Positions 1 through 8,061 of a stretch of DNA of 64,000 bases are shown here, in pieces. A program made the position numbers and the translations under genes. This stretch comes from Rubrivivax sp. (GTDB taxonomy: Bacteria > Pseudomonadota > Gammaproteobacteria > Burkholderiales > Burkholderiaceae_C). Where the stretch lies: assembly GCA_016707445.1 (NCBI GenBank), contig JADJHR010000003.1, positions 887,672 through 951,671 on the forward strand, in the 5' to 3' direction. The notes below the pieces were generated by a model that was not told the DNA's origin, did not search any database, and saw only the letters and a program-made list of their open reading frames with translations. Position 1 is the first letter of the stretch, and each line of letters begins with the position of its first letter.

Positions 1-301
1 CTTGTGCGCTGGCACTGGCGAAGGCCATGCGCCAGTTCGCGAACACACGTTGCGCGACCTCGGCTTGGTAGAAGATCTGCAGGTCGCGGTGCCGGGTGTC
101 GTTGGTGATGCGCGACACCAGCGAGGTCAGCGTGTCGCGCTCGCCTTCGAGGATCTGCAGGAAGACACCGTCCACGTAGACCAGAAGCCCGGTCACGTCG
201 TGTGCCGCGTTGCCGCTGCGCGCGTCTTCGAGAATGGTCTGCAGCTCGGCCCGGGTCATGGCGTGGCTGGCGGTGGACGAGTAGATCAGGTGGGTGGGCA
301 T
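1..301 (-). CDS. BLUF-domain blue-light sensor, C-terminus cut by window edge
   Basis: The reading frame starts at an ATG at 301 (minus strand) and runs off the left edge, leaving about 100 residues. It reads as a BLUF domain: LIYSSTAS at the N-terminus with Tyr7, GNAAHDVTGLLVY with Asn31, FLQILEGE with Gln49, and a WRMAF motif near residue 92. In the family, this Tyr/Asn/Gln set and the Trp/Met positions surround the flavin (FAD) and carry the light-induced hydrogen-bond switch. Whether it is a short BLUF-only protein or has an output domain cannot be seen here. The downstream gene on the other strand is divergent. The family call is firm; the partner and output are unknown. Confidence 0.85.
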   Translation of the reverse strand, partial: MPTHLIYSSTASHAMTRAELQTILEDARSGNAAHDVTGLLVYVDGVFLQILEGERDTLTSLVSRITNDTRHRDLQIFYQAEVAQRVFANWRMAFASASAQ

Positions 302-350
302 GAACGGGCCTCGCACGTGCCGCCAAGGGCTTGGCCACGCAGGCTAACAG

Positions 351-385
351 ACCAGCGAGACCAGCGAGACCAGCGAGTCCAGCGG
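351..385. repeat. Short 9-bp tandem repeat (about 3.9 copies)
   Basis: The unit accagcgag is repeated three times exactly (351-377), followed by a partial, one-base-changed copy to 385. It lies in the 120-bp spacer between the divergent BLUF and thioesterase genes. No function is evident; it may be a slippage-prone microsatellite near the two promoters. Confidence 0.7.
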
Positions 386-421
386 CCCGACAATGCGGGC
401 CGAACCCGGTGTGGACCTGTG

Positions 422-1225
422 ATGAGCGAATTCGACGACGACCTGCGGGTGCTGCCGCTGGCGGTATCCGACGGCAAGCCCGGCCATGCTTTCGGCGGCC
501 ACGTGCATCCGGCCTGGAACATCGGCAGCAACCCGAACGGTGGCTATCTGCTGGCGCTGGCCGCGGCGGCGATGCGCCAGGCCGTGCCAGCGCAGGCCGA
601 CCCGTTGAGCATCACCGTGCACTACCTGAGGCCCGGGCTGGCCGATCAGCCCTGCCAGGTGGACGTGCAGACCCTGCGCAGCGGCCGCGCGCTGAGCACC
701 GTGCGTGCCACTTTGCTGCAGCAAGGCAAGGCGAGGCTGGAAGTGCTGGCGGCCACGGGCGATCTGGCTGATCAGGCCGGCCCGGTGCTGAGTCTGGCCA
801 TGCCCGAGATCCCGGCGCCCGATCTCTGCCTGGCCCGGTCGGGCGATGCGCAGGGCGTGCAACTGCCGATCCTGCAGCGGCTGGATGTGCGGCTGCACCC
901 GCAGCAGGTGCCGTCACGTGCCGGCGGCAAGGCCAGGCTCAGCGGTTGGGTCCGCTTTCGCGACGGGCGCGCGCCCGATGCCCTGGCCTGTCTGTTGTTT
1001 GCCGACGCCTTTCCACCCGCCGTCTTCGGCCTGCTGGGCATGGTGGGCTGGGTGCCGACGATCGAGCTGACGGTGCACGTGCGGCGGCGCCCGGTGCCGG
1101 GCTGGATGCTGGGCGAGTTCTGGACGCACGACCTCAGTCACGGCCGCGTGGTCGAGGACGGGGCACTGTGGGACGCCAGTGGGCAGTTGGTGGCGCAGTC
1201 GCGCCAGCTGGCGCTGGTTCGGTAG
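422..1225 (+). CDS. Acyl-CoA thioesterase-like protein (double hotdog, TesB/PF13622 type)
   Basis: The product is 267 aa and resembles the two-hotdog thioesterase family that hydrolyses acyl-CoA or similar thioesters in the cytoplasm. Supporting features are the N-terminal hotdog helix with the NPNGGYLLALAAAAM pattern (about 37-51), followed by PLSITVHYLRPG, and a second half-domain ending in a strand that reads GALWDASGQLVAQSRQLALVR-like. An open frame continues upstream of 422, but only the ATG at 422 gives the normal family N-terminus and leaves the BLUF gene its promoter space. The gene converges on the sugar operon, which ends 18 bp away. The substrate cannot be predicted. Confidence 0.7.
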   Translation: MSEFDDDLRVLPLAVSDGKPGHAFGGHVHPAWNIGSNPNGGYLLALAAAAMRQAVPAQADPLSITVHYLRPGLADQPCQVDVQTLRSGRALSTVRATLLQQGKARLEVLAATGDLADQAGPVLSLAMPEIPAPDLCLARSGDAQGVQLPILQRLDVRLHPQQVPSRAGGKARLSGWVRFRDGRAPDALACLLFADAFPPAVFGLLGMVGWVPTIELTVHVRRRPVPGWMLGEFWTHDLSHGRVVEDGALWDASGQLVAQSRQLALVR

Positions 1226-1243
1226 CCTGCGTTCGCCGATTGA

Positions 1244-2026
1244 TCAGCTGATCACCGACTGCTGCGCGATGCCGGCGTCGACCAGCACATGCTGGCCGGT
1301 GATGCCGTTGCTGTCATCGGCGGCCAGGAACAAGGTGGGACGTGCGACATGACCGGGGTCGAGCCGGATCTTCAGGCATTGCGCATCGAGAAAGGCCTGG
1401 TCGGCCACCGGATCGCGGTGCAGCGCGTTCTGGCGCTCGGTGACGATGGCGCCGGGCACGAGCGCATTGACGCGGATGTTGCGGCCTCCCAGCTCACGCG
1501 CCAGCGTGCGCGTCAGCCCAAGGATGCCGGCCTTGGCCGTGGTGTAGCCCACCAGGTTGGGCCGGCCGCGCATCCAGCTCACGCTGCCCATGTTGATGAT
1601 GCTGCCGCCACCGGCCGCGGTCATCGCCGGCGCCACGGCCTGGATGGCGAAGAAGTGGTGCTTCAGATTGAGCGCGATGCGCTCGTCCCAGAACTCAGGC
1701 GTCACGTCCTCCATCGCATGTCGATCGTCGCGGCCGGCGTTGTTGATCAGCACGCGAACCGGCCCGACTTCGGCCATGACGCGCTGCAGCAGCGCCTGGT
1801 AGGCGGCCACGTCGCGCACGTCGCAGGCGGTGTACCAGGGGGCAGGTACGCCAGCCGCTGACAGTTCTTCGATCAGTGCCTGGCCACCATCGGCCTTGGT
1901 GCCGCAGAACGCGACGCGCGACCCCTGTTGCGCAAAGGCGCGCACCAGCTCGGCACCGATGCCCGAACTGCCGCCAGAGATGAACACCACGCGGCCTTGC
2001 AGGCTGGGATAGCGGGCGTAGGTCAT
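1244..2026 (-). CDS. SDR-family NAD(P)-dependent sugar dehydrogenase (candidate sulfoquinovose dehydrogenase)
   Basis: This is a 260-aa classical short-chain dehydrogenase/reductase. The cofactor motif GGSSGIG is at residues 18-24, NNAG at 95-98, and the catalytic tetrad is Asn120, Ser148, Tyr161 and Lys165. It is the last gene of the eight-gene operon, 5 bp after the Gfo/Idh/MocA gene. SDRs in non-phosphorylative or sulfo-Entner-Doudoroff clusters oxidise the free sugar C1 to a lactone with NAD+. From the context I infer that this is the first oxidation step of the pathway. L-rhamnose or another deoxy/aldose substrate is the main alternative. The family is certain, the substrate is not. Confidence 0.88.
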   Translation of the reverse strand: MTYARYPSLQGRVVFISGGSSGIGAELVRAFAQQGSRVAFCGTKADGGQALIEELSAAGVPAPWYTACDVRDVAAYQALLQRVMAEVGPVRVLINNAGRDDRHAMEDVTPEFWDERIALNLKHHFFAIQAVAPAMTAAGGGSIINMGSVSWMRGRPNLVGYTTAKAGILGLTRTLARELGGRNIRVNALVPGAIVTERQNALHRDPVADQAFLDAQCLKIRLDPGHVARPTLFLAADDSNGITGQHVLVDAGIAQQSVIS

Positions 2027-2031
2027 GACGC

Positions 2032-3147
2032 TCACCAGCCCGCGGGCAGCAGTTCGGCCAGCGCGACCACGCGGCCCTCGTCGATGCTGCGGTGGGCGGC
2101 CAGCCCGGTGGCGACGGCGCGCAGGCCCTCTTCGAGCCCGATCTCGGCCGGCCGGCCGTCGCGGATCGCGGCAGCAAAGCGCTGATGCTCGATGTAGCTG
2201 GCGCCGAAGTGATGGCCGGCGTACTTGATGCCCGTGTCCCACACGCGCCGCACGTTGACCCCCTTGCCGGTGCCCGAAGGCTGGCCCCAGGCCTGACGTC
2301 GGCCCCAATCCTCGCGCCGGCCGTGGCGCAAGGTCAGGCTGGGCAGCAGGCTTTCCAGCTTGCCTTCGTCGCCGACCACGATGATCTGCTCGTTGTCGAC
2401 CGAGTTCTCGGCAAACATGCACAGGTCCAGCAGGGCGCGGGCGCCGCTGGGGTACTCGACCACCACGTAGGCGCTGTCCAGGATGTCGGGCCGGTGCCCG
2501 CCGTAGTTTTCGTCGAGATGGTTCACACGCTGGCCGCCGCTGGCGAACACACGCAGCGGCTGTTCCTTCAGGATCAGGTCCATCAGGTTGAAGTAGTGGC
2601 AGCACTTCTCGACCAGCGTGCCGCCGGTGTTGGCGCTGAAGCGGTTCCAGTCGCCCACCTTGGGGTAGAAGGGCTCGCGGTGTTCGCGGATGCCCACCTG
2701 CTGGATGCGGCCCACGCCGCCGTCGTGTGCAATGCGGATCATCTCGGCCACCGGCGGCATGTAGCGGTATTCCTGCGCCACCCAGACGATGCCGCTGCGG
2801 CCCTGCGCACGTTGCAGCAGCTCGAGACCATCTTCCATCCGGGTGACCAGCGGCTTTTCGACCAGGATGTGCAGATCGGGCTGTGCCAGTGCGTCGCGCA
2901 TCATGTCGATGTGCGTGTGGTTGGGCGTGGCAATGACGACCGCGTCGCACAGGCCGCTGGCCAGCAGTTCACGATGGTGGTGGAAGACCTGCGCTGCATC
3001 GCGGCACAGCGCCAGCGCCGAGTCTCGGCTGGCGGCGTGGGTATCGGCCAGTGCGGTGACGCAGGCACCACCCATTGCATAGAGGTTCTCGATGTGCTCG
3101 CGGCCCATGCTGCCGCAGCCGACGATGCCGTAGCGGATGACGTTCAT
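2032..3147 (-). CDS. Gfo/Idh/MocA-family NAD-dependent protein (oxidoreductase, or GH188-type NAD-dependent sulfoquinovosidase)
   Basis: The product has 371 aa. It has an N-terminal Rossmann fold with GCGSMG at residues 10-15 and the family EKP motif at 97-99. The C-terminal half carries YPKVGDW (161-167) and EKCCHYF (180-186), where Gfo/Idh/MocA proteins place the substrate site. The start is the ATG at 3147, 8 bp after the permease stop; a longer open frame upstream is antisense-free read-through of the permease. Known members are sugar dehydrogenases, but one branch (glycoside hydrolase family 188) uses NAD+ transiently to cleave sulfoquinovosides. No GH31 sulfoquinovosidase is present, so this gene is the candidate for that step. 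This is inference from context. Confidence 0.85.
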   Translation of the reverse strand: MNVIRYGIVGCGSMGREHIENLYAMGGACVTALADTHAASRDSALALCRDAAQVFHHHRELLASGLCDAVVIATPNHTHIDMMRDALAQPDLHILVEKPLVTRMEDGLELLQRAQGRSGIVWVAQEYRYMPPVAEMIRIAHDGGVGRIQQVGIREHREPFYPKVGDWNRFSANTGGTLVEKCCHYFNLMDLILKEQPLRVFASGGQRVNHLDENYGGHRPDILDSAYVVVEYPSGARALLDLCMFAENSVDNEQIIVVGDEGKLESLLPSLTLRHGRREDWGRRQAWGQPSGTGKGVNVRRVWDTGIKYAGHHFGASYIEHQRFAAAIRDGRPAEIGLEEGLRAVATGLAAHRSIDEGRVVALAELLPAGW

Positions 3148-3155
3148 GTCGCTCG

Positions 3156-3983
3156 TTATCCTTTCAAGCCACCCTGCGTGAGACCGCCGACCACACGCTC
3201 CTGGAAGAGCGCGATCAAGACGGCCACCGGCACGATGGCGACGATGAGTGCGGCCGAGATGATCGGCCACGGAAAGGCGAATTCGCCCTGGTACAGCGTG
3301 ATGCCCACCGGCAGCGTGCGCATGGCGGCGCTGGAATTGAGCGACAGCGCCAGCAGGAACTCGTCCCAGGCGTTGACGAAGGCCAGGATGCCGGCGGTGA
3401 ACACGCCCGGCGCGGCCAGCGGCAGCACCACGCGCCACAGCGCGCCCAGGCGCGTGCAGCCGTCGATCATGGCGGCGTTTTCCAGGTCGCGCGGGATGCT
3501 CTGGAAGAAGCTCACCAGCACCAGCGTGCACACCGGCAGGTTCAGCACCGTGTAGGGCAGGATCAGCGCGATGTAGGTGTTCAGCAGGCCCAGGCTGCGC
3601 ATGGTCTCGAAGATCGGCACCAGCAACGTCACCAGCGGAAACATCGAGCTGGCGACGATGCAGGTCAGGATCAGCTGGCGGCGCTTCAGGTTCAGCCGCG
3701 CGATGGCATAGGCGGCCAGCGTGGCCACTGCCAGCGACAGCAGGGTGGAGCCGATGGCCACCAGCGCGCTGTTCAACAGGTAATGCGGCAGCGGCTGGTC
3801 GTTGAAGGCGCGCACGTAGTTGGCCAGCGTGGGGTTCTGCGGCCAATAGCTGATGGGCTTGCTGACCAGTTCGGCCTCGGTCTTCAGCGAGCTGAGCAGG
3901 ATCCACAGCGCCGGAAAGAAGCCGTTGATCAGCACCAGGCCGGCGGCGATCAGGCGCAGCGCGCGTGCGTCGAAGAGTTTCAT
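3156..3983 (-). CDS. Carbohydrate ABC transporter permease, MalG-like
   Basis: A 275-aa inner-membrane protein with about six hydrophobic segments, the first at residues 9-30. The cytoplasmic EAA loop that docks to the ATPase is visible as ENAAMIDGCTRLGALWRVVLPLAAPG (about 185-210). The size and the C-terminal pattern ERVVGGLTQGGLKG are typical of the MalG/UgpE class of carbohydrate uptake (CUT1) permeases. Its ATG overlaps the stop of the partner permease by 4 bp, so the two are translationally coupled. It works with the second permease, the ATPase and the binding protein in the same operon. The imported sugar is not readable from sequence; a sulfosugar glycoside is suggested by the neighbours. 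Confidence 0.92.
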   Translation of the reverse strand: MKLFDARALRLIAAGLVLINGFFPALWILLSSLKTEAELVSKPISYWPQNPTLANYVRAFNDQPLPHYLLNSALVAIGSTLLSLAVATLAAYAIARLNLKRRQLILTCIVASSMFPLVTLLVPIFETMRSLGLLNTYIALILPYTVLNLPVCTLVLVSFFQSIPRDLENAAMIDGCTRLGALWRVVLPLAAPGVFTAGILAFVNAWDEFLLALSLNSSAAMRTLPVGITLYQGEFAFPWPIISAALIVAIVPVAVLIALFQERVVGGLTQGGLKG

Positions 3984-4879
3984 GCGCTCTGCCCCACACG
4001 GCGCAGGTACAGCGCCGTGACCAGCATCGACAGCACGAACATGCACACCGCCAGCGTGCTGCCGTAGCCCAGGTCGAGGTAGTCGATGGTGGTCTTGTGG
4101 ATCAGCATGGCCAGGGTTTCGGTGGCGTTGCCGGGGCCGCCTTTGGTCATCGTGTAGGGGATGTCGAAGGTCTGCAGCGCGGTGATGGTGCGAAAGATCA
4201 GCGCCACCACGATGCTGGGCATCAGCATCGGGATCGTGATGGCCCAGAACTGCTGCCAGCGGCTGGCGCCGTCGACCTCGGCGGCTTCGTACAGCGACTT
4301 CGGAATCATCTGCAGGCCGGCCAGCAGGATCAGCGCCATGAAGCTGCTGGTCTTCCAGATGATGGTCAGGCAGATCGCAGCCATGGCCAGCGGCGGGCGC
4401 AGCAGCCACATCGTTGGCTCGGTCAGCCCGGCGCGGCGCAGCAGGTCGTTCACCACGCCGTATTCGGTGTGGAAGAACCACGCAAAGATCAGGCCGGCAA
4501 ACGACAGCGGCAGGGCCCAGGGCAGCAGCAGCGCCAGCCGCACCGGCCACTGGCGCTTGAACGGCAGGTTGGCCAGCAGCGCCAGCGCCAGGCCGACCAC
4601 CAGCGCACCGGGCACGGTGATGACGGTGATCAGCACGGTGTTCCGGGTCGCATTCCAGAAGTCGGCGTCGGCCCACACCAGCGCGTAGTTCTCGAGCCCG
4701 ACGAACTTCGCGCCGCCGCCGCCCGACAGCCGCAGGTCGTAGAAGCTGTTGAAGATCAGCCTGCCGATCGGGTAGACGACGATCAGCGCCAGCAAGGCGA
4801 AGGCGGGCGCCAGCAGCAGCAGCCCCAGCGTCTTCTCGCTCGGGTCGCGCAAGCGGTCCAGCCAGCCTTGCTTTGTCAT
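3980..4879 (-). CDS. Carbohydrate ABC transporter permease, MalF/UgpA-like
   Basis: A 299-aa integral membrane protein of the CUT1 sugar-transporter class. It has a short cytoplasmic N-terminus (a DPSEKTLGLLLLAPAF-type start), six predicted membrane helices and the EAA loop YEAAEVDGASRWQQFWAITIP near residue 195-215. The C-terminal TKGGPGNATETL stretch is typical of MalF/UgpA/LacF proteins. The gene starts 4 bp after the binding-protein stop and overlaps the MalG-like gene by 4 bp. It forms a heterodimeric pore with that partner. Confidence 0.92.
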   Translation of the reverse strand: MTKQGWLDRLRDPSEKTLGLLLLAPAFALLALIVVYPIGRLIFNSFYDLRLSGGGGAKFVGLENYALVWADADFWNATRNTVLITVITVPGALVVGLALALLANLPFKRQWPVRLALLLPWALPLSFAGLIFAWFFHTEYGVVNDLLRRAGLTEPTMWLLRPPLAMAAICLTIIWKTSSFMALILLAGLQMIPKSLYEAAEVDGASRWQQFWAITIPMLMPSIVVALIFRTITALQTFDIPYTMTKGGPGNATETLAMLIHKTTIDYLDLGYGSTLAVCMFVLSMLVTALYLRRVGQSA

Positions 4880-4883
4880 GGGC

Positions 4884-6149
4884 TCAACGCATCACGCGCG
4901 CCAGGCGGCTGCTGATCTCGCCCACCCCTTCGTCGGGCGTCTTGGTGCGCGCCAGTACCGCGCTGGTGGTGGTGCGGATGACGTCGCTGACCTGGCCGTA
5001 GTCGCGGCTCATCGGACGGCTGCGGCCGGCCACCACGGCCTTGGCAGCGTCCTTGAACCAGGGCGCGGCCTTCAGTACTTCGGGGTCGGTGTAGACGGCC
5101 AGTGAGGTGGGCAGCAGCGACCCCTGCGCGGCCAGAAAGCGGCTGGCCTCGGGTGCGGCCATGAACTTCACCAGCCTGGCCGCCTCGGCCTTGTGCTTGC
5201 TGAACGCGCTGACCGCCCATTGCCAGCCGCCGACACAAGTGGCGCTCTTGCCGCCGGCCACGGCCGGCAGCGCCATCACGCCGACCTTGCCCCTGACCTG
5301 TGAATCGGCGTCGTCGTTCAGGCGGTCCCAGGCCCAGCTCCAGTTGATCGCGAACACCACCTGGCCGGCCTTGAATTCGTTCACCGTGTCGGGCGTCTTC
5401 ACCTCGGCGACGTTCTTCTTGATGACGCCGGCGTCGACCATGTTCAGCCATTGCTGCAGGCCCCTGGACGCTGCAGCGCGGTCGAGCGTGAGCTTGCCGC
5501 TGGCGTCGTTGAAGTCCTTGCCCTGGCTCCAGTAGGGCAGCAGGAAGGTGCAGACCGCGCCCTCGATCGGCGCGCCCTGGATCGACAGGCCCTGCAGATT
5601 GCTGCGGCCTTCGCCGGCCTGGATCTTCTTCGAAGACGCCACCAGTTCGTCCCAGGTCTTCGGTTCCGCGATCTTGTACTTCTCCAGCAGATCCTTGCGG
5701 TAGTACATGAACATCGCGTCGGCAAAGGCCGGCATCGCCGCCACCTTGCCGTCGACCACATTCGACGTGGCGTACACCGGCAGGTAAGGCTTGAGCGCGA
5801 CCGAAGGTTCGCCGACGTAGGCGTTCAGCGGTTCCAGCCAGCCGGCGCCGTAATACTGCGCCGGGTTGACGATGTCGATCAGGTAGATGTCGATCGTCGA
5901 GTCCTTGGCGTTGAGCACGGTGCTCAGGTACTGGCGCTGCAGCTCACTGGTGCCGCCACCGGTCTCGATGTTGATGCTGACGCCGGGGTTGGCCTTCTGG
6001 TACTGGTCGAACAGCTTGCGCATCAGGTCAGGGCGCTGGTTCTGCCCGCCCGAAAACACACGCAGCTGGGTCTGCGCCAGCGCGGGCAGGCTGGCGAAGA
6101 TCAGCGCGGCGGCCGCCAGCGCGGTGGCCAGGGTGAAGCGTCGTTGCAT
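4884..6149 (-). CDS. Extracellular sugar-binding protein of the ABC transporter
   Basis: A 421-aa periplasmic binding protein of the CUT1 family (family 1 extracellular solute-binding). The signal peptide is clear: MQRR, a hydrophobic core and cleavage after LPALA near residue 25. The mature part has SBP hallmarks such as TGGGTSELQRQY, YYRKDLLEKY and GGWQWAVSAFSKHK. The start is set at the ATG at 6149 because a GGAG ribosome site sits 7-8 bp upstream and the signal peptide then has normal length; an in-frame ATG 7 codons earlier would overlap the ATPase gene. It delivers the sugar to the two permeases encoded directly downstream. Confidence 0.92.
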   Translation of the reverse strand: MQRRFTLATALAAAALIFASLPALAQTQLRVFSGGQNQRPDLMRKLFDQYQKANPGVSINIETGGGTSELQRQYLSTVLNAKDSTIDIYLIDIVNPAQYYGAGWLEPLNAYVGEPSVALKPYLPVYATSNVVDGKVAAMPAFADAMFMYYRKDLLEKYKIAEPKTWDELVASSKKIQAGEGRSNLQGLSIQGAPIEGAVCTFLLPYWSQGKDFNDASGKLTLDRAAASRGLQQWLNMVDAGVIKKNVAEVKTPDTVNEFKAGQVVFAINWSWAWDRLNDDADSQVRGKVGVMALPAVAGGKSATCVGGWQWAVSAFSKHKAEAARLVKFMAAPEASRFLAAQGSLLPTSLAVYTDPEVLKAAPWFKDAAKAVVAGRSRPMSRDYGQVSDVIRTTTSAVLARTKTPDEGVGEISSRLARVMR

Positions 6150-6159
6150 GGCAGTCTCC

Positions 6160-7233
<1,074 letters not shown>

Positions 7234-7244
7234 GCTGCCTGCCT

Positions 7245-8057
7245 TCAGTACCCGGATTGCGGCTTCAGCGCCGGCGCGGCCGCGGCAGCCGGGTTGTCGA
7301 TCGCGCGCAGCGCCTGTGCCGCGGACTGTGCCGCGCGCATCAGCAGGCCCAGGTCGGAAGCCACGGCGACAAAGTCATAGCCGATCGCGCGGTACTGCGC
7401 CACCACCTCGGGCGTGCCACCGACGGTGCCGATGGGCATGCCCAGCGCCTGCGCACGCCGTGCGGCGTCCGCCATCAGCGCCATCACCTCGGGGTGTGTG
7501 ATCTGACCGACATGGCCCATCGCGCCCGACAGGTCACCCGGCCCGACGAACAGGCCACCGACACCGGGCACCGCGGCGATGTTTTCGAGCTGCGCGATGG
7601 CAGCGGGTGTCTCGAGCTGCAACACCGCGCAGACCTCGGCGTTGGCGTTCTTGAAGAAGTCGGGTTTGGTGCCGAAGCGCGAAGCCCGGCTCATGCCGGC
7701 CATGCCACGAACGCCCTCGGGCGGGTAACGCGTGGCAGCCACCGCCTGGCGCGCTTCGTCGGCGTTCTGGATGAAGGGGAACAGCAGCGACGCCGCGCCC
7801 GCATCGAGCACACGCTTGACGTTGACCGTGTCGTTCCAGGGCACGCGCACCAGCGGCGCCATCGGTGTATTGCCCACCGCCTGCAGCAAATGCACCAGGT
7901 CCATCAGGTCGAGCGGCGTGTGCTCCATGTCGAGCACGGCCCAGTCGAAGCCGGTGTTGCCGATGGCCTCGGCGACGATGGGGCTGGCCGACATCACCCA
8001 GGTGCCGCAGGGCGTGCGGCTTGCGCGGTTGCGCAGCAGTTGTTGGAAGGGGTTCAT
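7245..8057 (-). CDS. HpcH/HpaI-family class II 2-keto-3-deoxy-sugar-acid aldolase
   Basis: A 270-aa metal-dependent aldolase that splits a 2-keto-3-deoxy acid into pyruvate and an aldehyde. The active-site set known from HpaI is in register: His46 (MEHTPLD), Arg71 (LVRVPW), metal ligands Glu149 (LQLETP) and Asp175 (GPGDLS). Related enzymes act on 2-keto-3-deoxy-L-rhamnonate, 4-hydroxy-2-oxoheptanedioate and, in sulfo-Entner-Doudoroff pathways, 2-keto-3,6-dideoxy-6-sulfogluconate. Starting 4 bp after the dehydratase stop, it should use that enzyme's product. With suyAB nearby, sulfolactaldehyde is a plausible second product. Lactaldehyde from a deoxysugar is the alternative. Confidence 0.88.
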   Translation of the reverse strand: MNPFQQLLRNRASRTPCGTWVMSASPIVAEAIGNTGFDWAVLDMEHTPLDLMDLVHLLQAVGNTPMAPLVRVPWNDTVNVKRVLDAGAASLLFPFIQNADEARQAVAATRYPPEGVRGMAGMSRASRFGTKPDFFKNANAEVCAVLQLETPAAIAQLENIAAVPGVGGLFVGPGDLSGAMGHVGQITHPEVMALMADAARRAQALGMPIGTVGGTPEVVAQYRAIGYDFVAVASDLGLLMRAAQSAAQALRAIDNPAAAAAPALKPQSGY

Positions 8058-8061
8058 GGTC

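Noticed and set aside
1241..1254. TGATCAGCTGATCA palindrome at the end of the SDR gene
   Set aside because: It overlaps the last codons and the stop of the SDR and can be explained by coding sequence; it is too short and lacks a T-run to be called a terminator.
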